NCBI GenBank assembly: GCA_015058985.1
Contig: SVBH01000002.1
Coordinates: 114,727-151,995, forward strand
Reading direction: 5' to 3'
Length of the DNA stretch: 37,269 nucleotides
DNA from: Erysipelotrichaceae bacterium
Lineage (GTDB): Bacteria > Bacillota_I > Bacilli_A > RFN20 > DUOF01
Shown here piece by piece: positions 23,917 to 33,216 of the stretch (positions within the stretch are counted from its first letter, which is position 1; every line of letters begins with the position of its first letter). The position numbers and the translations under genes were made by a program. The notes under the pieces were generated by a model that ran no database searches, was not told where the DNA came from, and saw nothing but the letters and a program-made list of their open reading frames with translations.

Positions 23917-25011
23917 ATGGATTTAACTAAAAAAAGAAATGATGATATCCAAAATGTTTTTGGACCAGAAGATGTTAATTTAAAAACATTAGAAAAGCAT
24001 TATGATGTAGAAATAAAAGTTACCCCTAATTATGAAAAAATCGAATTTGGGGGGGCAAAGGAAAACATTAATAAAGTCAAAAAGATTATTATGACTTTGT
24101 TTGAAATGTCCAAAAAAGGAAAAGAAATAACTCTTGAAACAATTAACAATGCCATCTTACTTGAAACTCAAGGAAATTTAGATGATTACGAGCATTTTAA
24201 AAAGGTAGAAATATGTAAAACTTTAAGAGGAGAAATTATCTATCCTAAAACACAGGGACAAAAGAAATTAGTAGATACCATAAAAGAAAACAGTATTATC
24301 TTTGCGTCAGGTCCTGCAGGAACAGGTAAAACATTCGTTGCCGCTGCTTATGCTGCAAATATGTTAAAAGCAGGAAAGATCGAAAAAATTTACTTAGCAA
24401 GACCAAATGTAGAAGCAGGAGAAAAATTAGGATTTTTACCAGGAGATGTTAGAGAAAAAGTTGAAATGTATTTAGTCCCTTTACTTAATTCTTTACAAGA
24501 TATCTTTGGTAAAGAACAATTAGAAAAATATTTAGAAGGAAAAGGATCTAAAACTATCGAAACAGGAGCAGTTGCTTATATGAGAGGTTTAACTTTTAAA
24601 GATACTATTGCCATAATCGATGAAGCACAAAACTTAACAGGAGAGCAATTCAAACTTATTTTAAGTAGAATAGGAACTAATAGTAAAATCATTATCTGTG
24701 GAGATACAAGACAATCTGATATTGAAGTTGGCCCAAGTGGAAAAACAAGTTTGGAACTTCTAATGGATTACTTAGATAGTAAAAAAGTTGAAGGAAAATA
24801 CAAAACTTTTGCTACTTGTCGTTTAACAAACAGAGATGTTGTTAGAAGTCAAGAATGTTTAGAAGCAATCGAACTTATTGAAGATTTTGAAATTTTACAT
24901 GGTAAGGGCATTGGTAGAGAAAAGAAACCAAATTATATCCAAAACTTATGTGAATTATTAGAAAAATATATTCAAATCCAAAATAAGGATGAAATAAAAA
25001 AAGAAAAATAA
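23917..25011 (+). CDS. phoH: PhoH-like ATPase
   Basis: Cytoplasmic P-loop ATPase of the PhoH family, associated with RNA handling and often next to ybeY. The start chosen is the ATG at 23917 behind GGAGAGG; an in-frame upstream ATG overlaps the end of yqfD and is less likely. Walker A is GPAGTGKT (about 131-138) and Walker B IIDEAQNL (about 231-238), followed by SRIGTNSKIIICGDTRQSD. The N-terminal 60 residues resemble a KH-type RNA-binding fold. Length 364 aa is slightly longer than usual. The yqfC-yqfD-phoH order is that of B. subtilis; yqfF, which follows phoH there, is absent. Confidence 0.94.
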   Translation: MDLTKKRNDDIQNVFGPEDVNLKTLEKHYDVEIKVTPNYEKIEFGGAKENINKVKKIIMTLFEMSKKGKEITLETINNAILLETQGNLDDYEHFKKVEICKTLRGEIIYPKTQGQKKLVDTIKENSIIFASGPAGTGKTFVAAAYAANMLKAGKIEKIYLARPNVEAGEKLGFLPGDVREKVEMYLVPLLNSLQDIFGKEQLEKYLEGKGSKTIETGAVAYMRGLTFKDTIAIIDEAQNLTGEQFKLILSRIGTNSKIIICGDTRQSDIEVGPSGKTSLELLMDYLDSKKVEGKYKTFATCRLTNRDVVRSQECLEAIELIEDFEILHGKGIGREKKPNYIQNLCELLEKYIQIQNKDEIKKEK

Positions 25012-25017
25012 ATTAGG

Positions 25018-25063
25018 AAAAATATCTTTTTATGACTATTATAGGTTATGAAAGGATATTTTT
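25018..25063 (+). terminator. 20-bp hairpin after phoH that contains the next start codon
   Basis: Bases 25018-25037 pair with 25044-25063 without mismatch (four G-T pairs) around a 6-base loop, followed by TATTTTTGGTTTT. It looks like the phoH terminator. The ATG (25048-25050) of the next gene lies in the 3' arm. Confidence 0.7.
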
Positions 25064-25518
25064 ATTTTTGGTTTTCATGTGGTTATAGATCACTGAAATG
25101 TTTATGCTTTTGCAATGGAATTCCTTTTTCTATCAAAAAAATCAAAAAAATTGAAACTTCTTTTTTTGATATGAAAGAATTTTTAGAAAGAAAAAGAGTT
25201 GAATGTTATTGTTACTATGGGAAAGATATCTTATATGCTAATTCAATCTTGCAAACTAGTTTAAAAGGACAAAATCATTTTATTTATGTGATTAAGTGTT
25301 TTAGAAAATATTGTTTTGTTTATGACAGTTCTAAACTTGTGGTTTTTAGACTTAGAAAAAAAGAAAGAGTAATGAATAGTTGGACAGGTTACCAATTGAC
25401 TTTAAAAAAAGAGATAAGTCCAAAAAAGATGATTTTTAAAACATTCTTAAATATTTTAACAATAATTGAAGTGCAAATATTTATTTTTATTCTAAAAATA
25501 GTTTTAAATATGTTATAA
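25048..25518 (+). CDS. C39-peptidase-like small membrane protein
   Basis: The 156-aa product looks like a lone peptidase C39 (bacteriocin-processing papain-like) domain followed by one membrane anchor. Candidate catalytic triad: Cys11 in SCGYRSLKCLC, His77 in GQNHFIYVIK, Asp93 in FVYDSSK. A terminal patch SWTGYQLTL also fits C39. The Cys-His spacing (66 residues) is shorter than typical. There is no ABC transporter part or Walker motif. A hydrophobic stretch (about 133-155) should anchor it. The start codon lies inside a 20-bp hairpin, and no bacteriocin gene is near, so its substrate is unknown. A degenerate relic is the alternative. Confidence 0.6.
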   Translation: MKGYFYFWFSCGYRSLKCLCFCNGIPFSIKKIKKIETSFFDMKEFLERKRVECYCYYGKDILYANSILQTSLKGQNHFIYVIKCFRKYCFVYDSSKLVVFRLRKKERVMNSWTGYQLTLKKEISPKKMIFKTFLNILTIIEVQIFIFILKIVLNML

Positions 25519-25519
25519 T
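25511..25519 (+). promoter_or_regulatory. Extended -10 promoter of ybeY-era-recO
   Basis: TGTTATAAT is a perfect extended -10 overlapping the last codons of the preceding gene. The predicted start near 25526 leaves an 18-base leader. Confidence 0.6.
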
Positions 25520-25543
25520 TTGATTGATAGTGAGGTAAGAAAT

Positions 25544-25999
25544 ATGTCCCATTTGTTAAGCGTAATCAATAATACAAAACATGATTTAAAGAAATATCAA
25601 AAAAAATACAATGAAATTTTATTAGAAACATTGAAAGTTTTAAAAATTAAAGATGAAGTATCTTTATCTGTATCTTTTGTTAGTTCCTACATGATTAAAA
25701 AATATAACAGAGAATATCGCAATATTGATAAAGTTACTGATGTTATTAGTTTTGCTATGGAAGATAGTGAATGTTATTTCCAAGATGATAATAGAGAACT
25801 TGGAGATATTTTTATTTGTTATGACAGAGCTTTAAAACAAAGCAAGGAATACGGACATTCTTTAGAAAGAGAATTATCTTTCTTATTTACACATGGATTA
25901 CTACACTTATTAGGATATGATCATATGGAAAAAGAAGATGAAGAAATTATGTTTGGGTTACAAGAAAAAATATTAAAGAATTTAGGAGTTAATAGATAA
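25544..25999 (+). CDS. ybeY: Endoribonuclease YbeY
   Basis: YbeY is a zinc-dependent RNase that processes the 3' end of 16S rRNA and acts in ribosome quality control. The active-site motif HGLLHLLGYDH (near the C-terminus) supplies the three zinc-binding histidines, and VTDVISFAME is the other family signature. The start is the ATG at 25544 behind GTGAGG; an in-frame TTG upstream overlaps the promoter and is rejected. Length 151 aa is normal. The stop shares a base with the era start (TAATG), so they are translated in succession, and the phoH-ybeY-era order is conserved. Confidence 0.95.
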   Translation: MSHLLSVINNTKHDLKKYQKKYNEILLETLKVLKIKDEVSLSVSFVSSYMIKKYNREYRNIDKVTDVISFAMEDSECYFQDDNRELGDIFICYDRALKQSKEYGHSLERELSFLFTHGLLHLLGYDHMEKEDEEIMFGLQEKILKNLGVNR

Positions 26000-26886
26000 T
26001 GGAAAAGAAATTTGGATATGTAGCTTTATTTGGAAGACCTAATGCAGGAAAGTCAACTTTATTAAACTCAATTATTAAAGAACACATTGCTATTACTTCT
26101 TCTAAAGCGCAAACAACAAGAAATAGAATACAAGGCATATACAACGATAAAGATTCTCAAATTGTCTTTTTAGATACTCCTGGAGTTCATAAACCTTTGC
26201 ATGCTTTAGGAGATTCATTAAATAAAGAAGCTTATTCTTCTATTAAAGATGTTGATCTAGTGTTGTATATGGTTGATGTTTCTGAAAAAGATGGCAGAGG
26301 AGATGACTTTTTACTTGAAAGACTAGAAAAAGTAGAATGTCCTGTTATCTTAGTTTTGAATAAAGTTGATTTAATTAATAAAGTTGAACTAGCTGAAAAA
26401 ATTACAAAATGGAATTTAAAAAGAGAATTCGCAGAAATATTCCCTTTAAGTGCTAAAAAAGGAAGTAATGTTGAAAAATTAATAGAAACCATTAAATCAT
26501 ATTTGGATTATGGAATACCCTTTTATGATGAAGATATGATTACTGACAAATCAGAAAGGTTCATGGTAGCAGAATATGTTCGAGAAAAGATTTTAAGACT
26601 AACTGAAAAAGAAATACCTCATAGTGTGGCTGTTACTATTGATAGAATGCAATTTGGTAGAAAAAGTTGTGATATCGATGCAACTATTGTGGTTGAAAAG
26701 CAAAGTCAAAAAGCCATTATAATTGGAAATCAAGGTACTTTAATTAAAAGAATAGGAACCTATGCCAGAGAAGATATTGAAAAATTATTAGACAAAAAAG
26801 TAATGTTAGAACTATTTGTAAAAGTTGAAAAAGACTGGAGAAATAAGCCTAAGTATCTTAAAGAATTTGGATATAAGGATGAATAA
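25999..26886 (+). CDS. era: GTPase Era
   Basis: Era is a KH-domain GTPase that assists 30S subunit assembly near the 16S 3' end. G1 is GRPNAGKST (about 12-20), G3 DTPGVH (about 59-64), and G4 NKVDLIN. The C-terminal KH domain (about 205-290) has IGNQGTLIKRIGTYAREDIE, followed by LFVKVEKDWRNKP. Length 295 aa is standard. It starts within the stop codon of ybeY and recO begins 2 bases after it, so ybeY-era-recO form one operon. dgkA and cdd, found between ybeY and era in Bacillus, are absent. Confidence 0.97.
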   Translation: MEKKFGYVALFGRPNAGKSTLLNSIIKEHIAITSSKAQTTRNRIQGIYNDKDSQIVFLDTPGVHKPLHALGDSLNKEAYSSIKDVDLVLYMVDVSEKDGRGDDFLLERLEKVECPVILVLNKVDLINKVELAEKITKWNLKREFAEIFPLSAKKGSNVEKLIETIKSYLDYGIPFYDEDMITDKSERFMVAEYVREKILRLTEKEIPHSVAVTIDRMQFGRKSCDIDATIVVEKQSQKAIIIGNQGTLIKRIGTYAREDIEKLLDKKVMLELFVKVEKDWRNKPKYLKEFGYKDE

Positions 26887-26888
26887 TT

Positions 26889-27605
26889 ATGCTTCTTAAA
26901 ATAAAAGGAATTGTTATCAAGGAAATAGGATATAAAACTAGCGATAAGATTGTTAGTATTTTAACTATGGAAAGTGAAATAGTTTCATTTAAAGCCAAAG
27001 GAGCCAAAAAACTTACTAGCCCTTTTGCTAAAATAACAATGATAGGAACAATTTGTGAATTTGAACTTGAAAGTAAAGTTGATAATGGAAAATATGAGTT
27101 AGTGGAAGCTAAACAACTTTTATATCCTAAAAAGATATCTAAATCTATTGAATCTTTAGCAGTTTTATCATTTATAATAGAGTCTTTAAATTACATCAAA
27201 GACGTTCCTGATTTATATGATGAGATAACCTATTTGGTAACATTATTAGAAAATAATATTAACCCTTTGTTTGTGGTTACCTATTATGTGATGAAGATGA
27301 TTAGTTGGGAAGGAATCACATTAGAACTTGATAAATGTGTTAAATGTGGATCTAGTAAATCAATAGTTGACCTAGATTATAAACTAGGGGGATATGTTTG
27401 TTATAAATGCACTTTTTCTACCAAGGATAATACTTATTTAAAACTAGTTAGACTATTTCAAAAAATAGAAAAGGAAAATTTATCTAACTTAATTTTAGAT
27501 TATGATTTAACCTATACAATCTTATTAAACTTGTGGGATTATTTTCTTGATTTTGGAAGTTATAGATTAAGAAGTTTTGAGTTTTTAAAACAATCTCTAT
27601 TATAA
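26889..27605 (+). CDS. recO: DNA repair protein RecO
   Basis: RecO loads RecA onto SSB-coated single-stranded DNA with RecR. The N-terminal OB-fold starts with IKGIVIKEIGYKTSDKIVSI; the C-terminal helical part holds a zinc-finger pattern, CVKCGSS followed by GGYVCYKC (about 152-175). Length 238 aa is typical. The ribosome site before the ATG is weak, as expected for a gene reached by coupling with era. An A/T-rich gap with a poor hairpin (AAAGT...ACTTT) follows before the glyS promoter. Confidence 0.93.
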   Translation: MLLKIKGIVIKEIGYKTSDKIVSILTMESEIVSFKAKGAKKLTSPFAKITMIGTICEFELESKVDNGKYELVEAKQLLYPKKISKSIESLAVLSFIIESLNYIKDVPDLYDEITYLVTLLENNINPLFVVTYYVMKMISWEGITLELDKCVKCGSSKSIVDLDYKLGGYVCYKCTFSTKDNTYLKLVRLFQKIEKENLSNLILDYDLTYTILLNLWDYFLDFGSYRLRSFEFLKQSLL

Positions 27606-27661
27606 AGTAGATAAGAAAAGTTCACTTTTTTTAATAAAAAGCGAAATAAACATTAAATAAA

Positions 27662-27690
27662 TTGTATTTATTTAAGAAATATGAGATAAT
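27662..27690 (+). promoter_or_regulatory. Promoter of the glyS-dnaG-sigA-trmK operon
   Basis: TTGTAT (27662-27667), a 17-base spacer and GATAAT (27685-27690) with TG one base upstream. No T-box leader is present between it and the glyS start, unlike alaS. Confidence 0.62.
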
Positions 27691-27716
27691 TTCAATATTG
27701 TAAAGAGGGATAAAAA

Positions 27717-29087
27717 ATGAAAGAATTTGAATTTGAAAAGATTGTAAGTCATTTAAAATCATCAGGGTTTGTATTCCCTGGTTCACAAATATATGGAGGA
27801 TTAGCTAATAGCTGGGATTATGGTCCTTTTGGAGTTACTTTAAAGAACAATTTAAAGAAAGCTTGGTGGGACAAGTTTGTTGAAAAAAACAAATATAATG
27901 TTGGACTTGATAGTGCTATTTTAATGAACCCAAGAGTGTGGGAAGCAAGTGGACACTTAGCTAACTTCTCTGATCCTTTGATGGATTGCAAACATTGTAA
28001 AACAAGATATCGTGCAGATAAACTAATTGAAGATGTTTCAAATGAACCATGTGAGGGTTGGTCTAATGCTCAAATGGAAGCATATGTAAAAGATAACCAT
28101 GTTAAATGTCCTAACTGTGGTAAAGAAGATTTCACTCCTATTAGACAATTCCATTTGATGTTTAAAACATTCATGGGAGTTGTTGAAGATTCTAAAAGTG
28201 TTGTCTATTTAAGACCTGAAACTGCACAAGGAATCTTTGCTAATTTTAAAAATGTTCAAAGAAGTTGCCGTATGAAAGTTCCATTTGGAATTGGGCAAAT
28301 AGGTAAATCATTTAGAAATGAAATTACTCCAGGAAACTTCATTTTTAGAACCAGAGAATTTGAACAAATGGAATTAGAATTCTTCTGTAAACCTGATACT
28401 GATTTAGAATGGTTTGAATATTGGAGAAGTGAATGTATTAACTTCTTAGATGAATTAGGAATTAAAAAAGAAAAATTACACTTCAGAGACCATGGAAAAG
28501 AAGAACTATCATTTTATTCAAAAGCTACTACTGATATTGAATATAAATTCCCATTTGGATGGGGAGAATTATGGGGAATAGCAGATCGTACAGATTATGA
28601 TTTGTCTAAACATATGGAATATTCAAAAGAAAACTTGGAATATTTAGATCCTGAAACAAATCAAAAGTATGTTCCTTTTGTGGTTGAACCATCATTGGGA
28701 GTCGATAGATTATTCTTAACAGTTGTTTGTGATGCTTACGATGAAGAATTATTGGACAATGGTGAAACAAGAATTGTTTTAAGATTCAAACCTTCTATCG
28801 CACCTTATAAAGTAGCAGTGTTACCACTTTCAAAGCAATTAAATGAAAAAGCTGAAGAAGTATTTAGCACTTTACAAAAGAAATTTGCAGTAGATTATGA
28901 TGAATCTGGAAGTATTGGTAAAAGATATCGTAGACAAGACGCTGTTGGAACCCCATTCTGTGTAACATATGATTTTGATTCATTAGAAGATGGCATGGTT
29001 ACTGTTAGAGAAAGAGATTCAATGAAACAAGAAAGAGTTAAAATTAGTGAACTTGTAAATTATTTAGAAACAAAAATTAATAAATAA
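27717..29087 (+). CDS. glyS: Glycine--tRNA ligase, single-chain dimeric type
   Basis: Class II synthetase charging tRNA-Gly, of the homodimeric type also found in archaea and eukaryotes, rather than the two-subunit GlyQ/GlyS form of many bacteria. It begins [20 protein letters not shown] and [13 protein letters not shown]. Two zinc-type pairs are seen (CKHC near 83-86, CPNC near 137-140), then motif 2, [18 protein letters not shown], and motif 3 near [11 protein letters not shown] (about 319-329). The anticodon-binding domain is the last ~100 residues. Length 456 aa is normal. The ATG follows AAAGAGGG, and the dnaG start is 16 bases after the stop. Confidence 0.96.
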   Translation: MKEFEFEKIVSHLKSSGFVFPGSQIYGGLANSWDYGPFGVTLKNNLKKAWWDKFVEKNKYNVGLDSAILMNPRVWEASGHLANFSDPLMDCKHCKTRYRADKLIEDVSNEPCEGWSNAQMEAYVKDNHVKCPNCGKEDFTPIRQFHLMFKTFMGVVEDSKSVVYLRPETAQGIFANFKNVQRSCRMKVPFGIGQIGKSFRNEITPGNFIFRTREFEQMELEFFCKPDTDLEWFEYWRSECINFLDELGIKKEKLHFRDHGKEELSFYSKATTDIEYKFPFGWGELWGIADRTDYDLSKHMEYSKENLEYLDPETNQKYVPFVVEPSLGVDRLFLTVVCDAYDEELLDNGETRIVLRFKPSIAPYKVAVLPLSKQLNEKAEEVFSTLQKKFAVDYDESGSIGKRYRRQDAVGTPFCVTYDFDSLEDGMVTVRERDSMKQERVKISELVNYLETKINK

Positions 29088-29103
29088 AAAAGGAGGCGAT
29101 GTT

Positions 29104-30876
29104 ATGGCGTTAAGAAATGAAACAATTGAAGAAATTAGAAAACGCGCTGACATCGTTTCTTTAATTTCTTCCTATATACCTGTTACAAAAAAAGGAAGGA
29201 ATTACTTTTGCGTTTGTCCTTTTCACTCAGACACTAATCCTTCAATGTCTATTTCTCAGGAAAAACAAATCTATAAGTGTTTCTCTTGTGGAGCAGGTGG
29301 AAATGTTTTCACCTTTGTTCAAGAATATGAGAAAGTTAGTTTTATCGAATCTGTTAAAATAGTAGCTAATTTCGTAGGAATTGACATATCTTCTGAGATA
29401 GAAGATACGGAGAAGAAAATTTCTAGTGGCGAAAAAAGATTATTTGAACTTATTAATGAAGCCAACGAATTCTACAAATACAATCTTGAAACAGAAGAAG
29501 GACTGAAAGGAAAAGAGTATTTAGAAAAAAGAGAACTAGATGAAGTAACTAGAAATAAATTTCAAATTGGATTTTCCTTAAATGATGGAACTAAAACCAT
29601 TCAATACTTGATGAAAAAAGGATTTTCGATTGACGAAATTATTAGTTCTGGAATTGCATTAGAAACTAATGGAAAATTAACTGACAGATTTAAAGGAAGG
29701 CTGATATTTCCTTTAGCAAATTTAGATGGAAAAGTAGTAGGTTTCAGTGGACGTAAAATTGATAATGCCGATATAGCTAAATATGTAAATTCTCCAGAAA
29801 CTAATATATTCATCAAAGGTAATTGCTTGTACAATTATTATATAGCTAAGCAAGAAGCAAAAAAACTTGGATACATTTATATAGTAGAAGGATTTATGGA
29901 TGTAATAGCTTTATCTAAAATAGGAATTAACAACGTTGTCGCTATCATGGGAACTTCTTTCACAGAAAATCAAATTAAAGCAATTAAAAGATTAAATGTA
30001 AAAGTCATTATGGCTCTTGACAATGATGATGCAGGCCAAGATGCAACTTTTAAAATAATAAATGAACTTGAAAAGCAGCATATTTCTATAAGCGTTGTAA
30101 CTAAAGATAAAAATGGAAAAGACTTGGATGAACTTTTAAAGATAGGAAAAGATAAGGTGATTTCTTATCTAAATAATCAACTCAGTCCTTTTGATTTTAA
30201 AATAAGTTATCAGTTTTCTAAGATAAATACAGAAAACTATGAAGAAAAGAAAGAATTTGTTAAAAGAATAGCAGGATATTATATGACTAGCAATTCTGAT
30301 GACCTAGATAAAGATTACTACATATCAAAATTGGTATCTTTAACAGGATTTTCTTATAATGCCATTAAATCTTTATTAGGAGATAAAAAAGAAGAAAAAA
30401 AGGTTTTTAAAAGAACAAATCCTTTAATTGTTAAAAAACCAGATAGATATGAATGGGCAGAAAAAAATATTTTGTCTCAAATGTTATATGATACTAAGGC
30501 GATAAGATATTATATCGACAATTTAAACTTTTTGTACAATGATAAGTACAGAATTATTGCAAAATATGTGATAAACTATTATTATGATAATAATAGGATT
30601 TCAGAAAATGATCTTCTTTCTAGAATAGATGACCCTGTTTTAAGAAGTATTGTTACTGATTTAATATATGAAAATGACTTGCAAAAATCATTTGATGTCC
30701 AATATTTTGATGTAATAAGACTAGAAAAACCTCTTAGTAGTGAAATTGGTAGGTTACAAACCCAAATAGAAATAACAGACAATGAGGATGAAAAATTAAG
30801 ATTATTTAATTTAAAAATGGAAAAATTAAATGAATTGCAAAAGTTAAAAGATAAATTTCTTAAAGGAGGGAATTAG
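29104..30876 (+). CDS. dnaG: DNA primase
   Basis: DnaG makes RNA primers at the replication fork with DnaB helicase. The N-terminal CHC2 zinc finger has CPFHSD (38-43) and CFSCG (59-63). The catalytic TOPRIM core shows IVEGFMDVIAL (about 259-269) and MALDNDDAGQDA (about 302-313). The DnaB-interacting C-terminal domain covers about 450-590. Length 590 aa is standard. The ATG is behind AAAGGAGGCGAT; the stop codon directly abuts the sigA ATG. This is the classic dnaG-sigA macromolecular-synthesis order, here without the upstream rpsU of E. coli. Confidence 0.96.
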   Translation: MALRNETIEEIRKRADIVSLISSYIPVTKKGRNYFCVCPFHSDTNPSMSISQEKQIYKCFSCGAGGNVFTFVQEYEKVSFIESVKIVANFVGIDISSEIEDTEKKISSGEKRLFELINEANEFYKYNLETEEGLKGKEYLEKRELDEVTRNKFQIGFSLNDGTKTIQYLMKKGFSIDEIISSGIALETNGKLTDRFKGRLIFPLANLDGKVVGFSGRKIDNADIAKYVNSPETNIFIKGNCLYNYYIAKQEAKKLGYIYIVEGFMDVIALSKIGINNVVAIMGTSFTENQIKAIKRLNVKVIMALDNDDAGQDATFKIINELEKQHISISVVTKDKNGKDLDELLKIGKDKVISYLNNQLSPFDFKISYQFSKINTENYEEKKEFVKRIAGYYMTSNSDDLDKDYYISKLVSLTGFSYNAIKSLLGDKKEEKKVFKRTNPLIVKKPDRYEWAEKNILSQMLYDTKAIRYYIDNLNFLYNDKYRIIAKYVINYYYDNNRISENDLLSRIDDPVLRSIVTDLIYENDLQKSFDVQYFDVIRLEKPLSSEIGRLQTQIEITDNEDEKLRLFNLKMEKLNELQKLKDKFLKGGN

Positions 30877-32139
30877 ATGGCTAAAAGAAAAGACGACTTT
30901 TTAGATGATCACGAGGATGAGGTTATTGGCCTAGATCAAATTAAAAAGGAATTAGAAAAGAAAGCTAAGTCTGGTTCAAATATGTTAACTTATCTTGAAA
31001 TAGAAGATGAAATTAAACATTTAGATCTAACTGATGATGAATTTGAAGGATTGATCGTTTATTTTAAGAATAAAAAAATTGATGTTATAGATGATAAAAA
31101 ATCTGATGATTTTGAAGAAATGGACGTATCAGATTTAGAAGATTTAAGTGAAGAAGATCTTTTAGAAGATGATTTTTTATTAGATGATGGATTATTAGAA
31201 GATGATACAGAACTAGAAGATTTAGACAACTTAGAAAATATGAATCTTCCAAGTAATGTAAAAATGATGGATCCAGTGAAAACTTACTTAAAAGAAATAG
31301 GAAAAGTTTCATTGTTGAATAAAGATAGAGAAATAGAACTTGCCGAACTTATCGAGAAAGGTGCAAAAGAAGATGCTACTGAATTTGATAAAATACAAGC
31401 AGATATTGCCAAAAATGAACTTATTCAATCTAACCTAAGATTAGTTGTTTCTATTGCAAAACATTATGTTGGTAGAGGTATGCACTTACTTGATTTAATA
31501 CAAGAAGGAAACGTTGGATTAATTAGAGCTAGTTCAAAGTTTGATTCTACAAAAGGATTTAAATTTTCTACTTATGCTACTTGGTGGATTAGACAAGCTA
31601 TTACAAGAGCAATAGCAGACCAAGCGAGAACAATAAGAATCCCTGTTCACATGGTAGAAACAATCAATAAACTAACAAGAGTTCAAAGACAATTGTTCCA
31701 AGAATTTGGTAGAGAACCTACAAGTGAGGAAATCGCTAAGAAAATGGGAAATGATATGACTCCAGAAAGAGTAAGAGAAATTCAAAGAATTGCTCAAGAC
31801 CCTATTTCATTAGAAAAACCAGTAGGTGAAGAAGAAGATTCTCATATCATCGATTTTGTTAAAGATGATGGAATGTCTCCAGCTGATTATGCTACGAATG
31901 AATTACTTAAGGATGAATTATATAATGTTATGAAAGATTTAACTGAAAGGGAAGAAAGGGTTTTACGTTTAAGATATGGCCTAGATGATGGTAGAAGTAG
32001 AACTTTAGAAGAAGTAGGTAAAGAATTTGGAGTAACAAGAGAAAGAATTAGACAAATTGAAGCTAAAGCTATTCGTAAATTAAGGCACCCTACAAGATCA
32101 AAAAGGTTTGGTGATTATCGTAATGGACAAAACAATTAA
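30877..32139 (+). CDS. sigA: RNA polymerase primary sigma factor SigA
   Basis: Housekeeping sigma factor (420 aa) that directs RNA polymerase to -35/-10 promoters. After a region 1.1-like start and a very acidic stretch (about 70-125, many Glu/Asp/Leu), region 1.2 begins near [16 protein letters not shown]. Region 2 contains [40 protein letters not shown]; region 3 follows with [12 protein letters not shown]; region 4 has [14 protein letters not shown] and the helix-turn-helix [20 protein letters not shown]. The extended -10 sites found around the window fit this factor's region 3.0/2.4. It overlaps trmK by 17 bases. Confidence 0.98.
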   Translation: MAKRKDDFLDDHEDEVIGLDQIKKELEKKAKSGSNMLTYLEIEDEIKHLDLTDDEFEGLIVYFKNKKIDVIDDKKSDDFEEMDVSDLEDLSEEDLLEDDFLLDDGLLEDDTELEDLDNLENMNLPSNVKMMDPVKTYLKEIGKVSLLNKDREIELAELIEKGAKEDATEFDKIQADIAKNELIQSNLRLVVSIAKHYVGRGMHLLDLIQEGNVGLIRASSKFDSTKGFKFSTYATWWIRQAITRAIADQARTIRIPVHMVETINKLTRVQRQLFQEFGREPTSEEIAKKMGNDMTPERVREIQRIAQDPISLEKPVGEEEDSHIIDFVKDDGMSPADYATNELLKDELYNVMKDLTEREERVLRLRYGLDDGRSRTLEEVGKEFGVTRERIRQIEAKAIRKLRHPTRSKRFGDYRNGQNN

Positions 32140-32806
32140 AGTTTCAAAAAGAATTGAAACTATCGCTTCAATGATAGATCGTAATTCCATTATGGCTGAT
32201 ATAGGAACTGATCATGGTTATCTTGCAATCTATGCAGTTCAGATTGGTAAAGCAAATCACTGCTATGCAAGTGATATTAATGCTAGTCCTTTAAGTGTTG
32301 CTATTAAAAATGTTAATAGATTTGGATTAGAAGAAAAAATAGAATTAAAACTTGCTGATGGAATATCACAACTTGAAAGTGATGTAGACACTATTACTAT
32401 TTCAGGAATGGGTGGAAGTTTAATGACTTCAATTTTTTCCTCTAATAAAAGCAAATTAAAAAATGTTAAAACCATTATTTGTCAACCTAATGTTGGAGCA
32501 TTTACTATTAGAAAGTGGCTTGTTAACAATGGTTTTATGATTGTAGATGAAAAATTATTTGAAGAAGCAGGTAAATATTATGAAGTAATCAAAGCTATCA
32601 AAGGAGAAGATTACTTAACGGACAAAGAAATTATGTTTGGACCTTGTCTTTTAAAAGAAAAAAGTAATTTGTTCTATAAGAGATGGAAAGATGAATTACA
32701 ATTCGTGTCTGAAATTATCAAAAAAGTGCCTAGAGAAAGTGATGATTATTCTCGCTTAAGAAATTATCGTAGCCAAATAGATTCTGTATTAAAAGAAATA
32801 AAATAG
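32123..32806 (+). CDS. trmK: tRNA (adenine22-N1)-methyltransferase TrmK
   Basis: TrmK (YqfN) methylates A22 of bacterial tRNAs with S-adenosylmethionine. The Rossmann fold starts with the motif [20 protein letters not shown], then [18 protein letters not shown] and the [10 protein letters not shown] patch typical of the COG2384 family. The start taken is the ATG at 32123 inside the end of sigA behind GGTGAT; an upstream in-frame TTG lies inside sigA and is less likely. Length 227 aa is normal. It closes the glyS-dnaG-sigA-trmK operon and ends in a bidirectional terminator. yqfO, which follows in Bacillus, is absent. Confidence 0.94.
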   Translation: MDKTIKVSKRIETIASMIDRNSIMADIGTDHGYLAIYAVQIGKANHCYASDINASPLSVAIKNVNRFGLEEKIELKLADGISQLESDVDTITISGMGGSLMTSIFSSNKSKLKNVKTIICQPNVGAFTIRKWLVNNGFMIVDEKLFEEAGKYYEVIKAIKGEDYLTDKEIMFGPCLLKEKSNLFYKRWKDELQFVSEIIKKVPRESDDYSRLRNYRSQIDSVLKEIK

Positions 32807-32827
32807 TATCGTTGATACTATTTTTTT
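32801..32827. terminator. Bidirectional terminator between trmK and yqfQ
   Basis: AAATAGTATC (32801-32810) pairs perfectly with GATACTATTT (32814-32823) around GTT, with T-runs on both sides in the respective strand. It lies between the convergent ends of trmK (plus) and yqfQ (minus). Confidence 0.88.
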
Positions 32828-33194
32828 AATTAAAAAAAGGTTTAGCAGGAGAACATTGAGATTTCATTTCTAAAGGTTGTTCCTCTTTAGGGGTGATTAC
32901 AGTTTTGTTTGCGTTTTCTGTTTGAACAGTTTCAATTTTATTATTTATATTTGGAGTATTTAAACTTCTCATAACTTTTAAAAGAGTTTTGGAATTAGAT
33001 ATTATTGGTTTTACATTTTGATATAAAGGGATTATTTGGTTAACAGTTCCTACAGTTTTTTGAATTCCATTAAAAAGGCCGGACCAAGAAAATGATTTTG
33101 TGGCAGCACTAGCTACAGCACTACTTCCAGGCAAAGAAAAAGGAATTTGACTTCTCATTAAACCAGAAGTTATATAGGGATTAAAATTAAACAT
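32826..33194 (-). CDS. YqfQ/VrrA-like protein
   Basis: The only minus-strand gene found in the window, 122 aa. It reads MFNFNPYITSGLMRSQIP, a Ser/Ala/Gly-rich stretch, then the diagnostic segment LFNGIQKTVGTVNQIIPLYQ followed by VKPIISNSKTLLKVMRSL, like the conserved C-terminal box of YqfQ/VrrA proteins (pattern ...QKV...APMVQQYGPLVKN...LWK). Such proteins are found in sporulating Bacilli and sit next to cshB in B. subtilis. Its start has AGGAGG 6 bases upstream. The tail is polar with PKEEQPLEMK. The role is unknown; a spore-coat or spore-associated function is suggested by its family. Confidence 0.72.
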   Translation of the reverse strand: MFNFNPYITSGLMRSQIPFSLPGSSAVASAATKSFSWSGLFNGIQKTVGTVNQIIPLYQNVKPIISNSKTLLKVMRSLNTPNINNKIETVQTENANKTVITPKEEQPLEMKSQCSPAKPFFN

Positions 33195-33216
33195 ACATTT
33201 CCTCCTAATTAAGTGT

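Noticed and set aside
27606-27640. Strong terminator after recO
   Set aside because: Only a poor AAAGT/ACTTT pairing with a long loop is seen before the T-run, so I do not annotate it.
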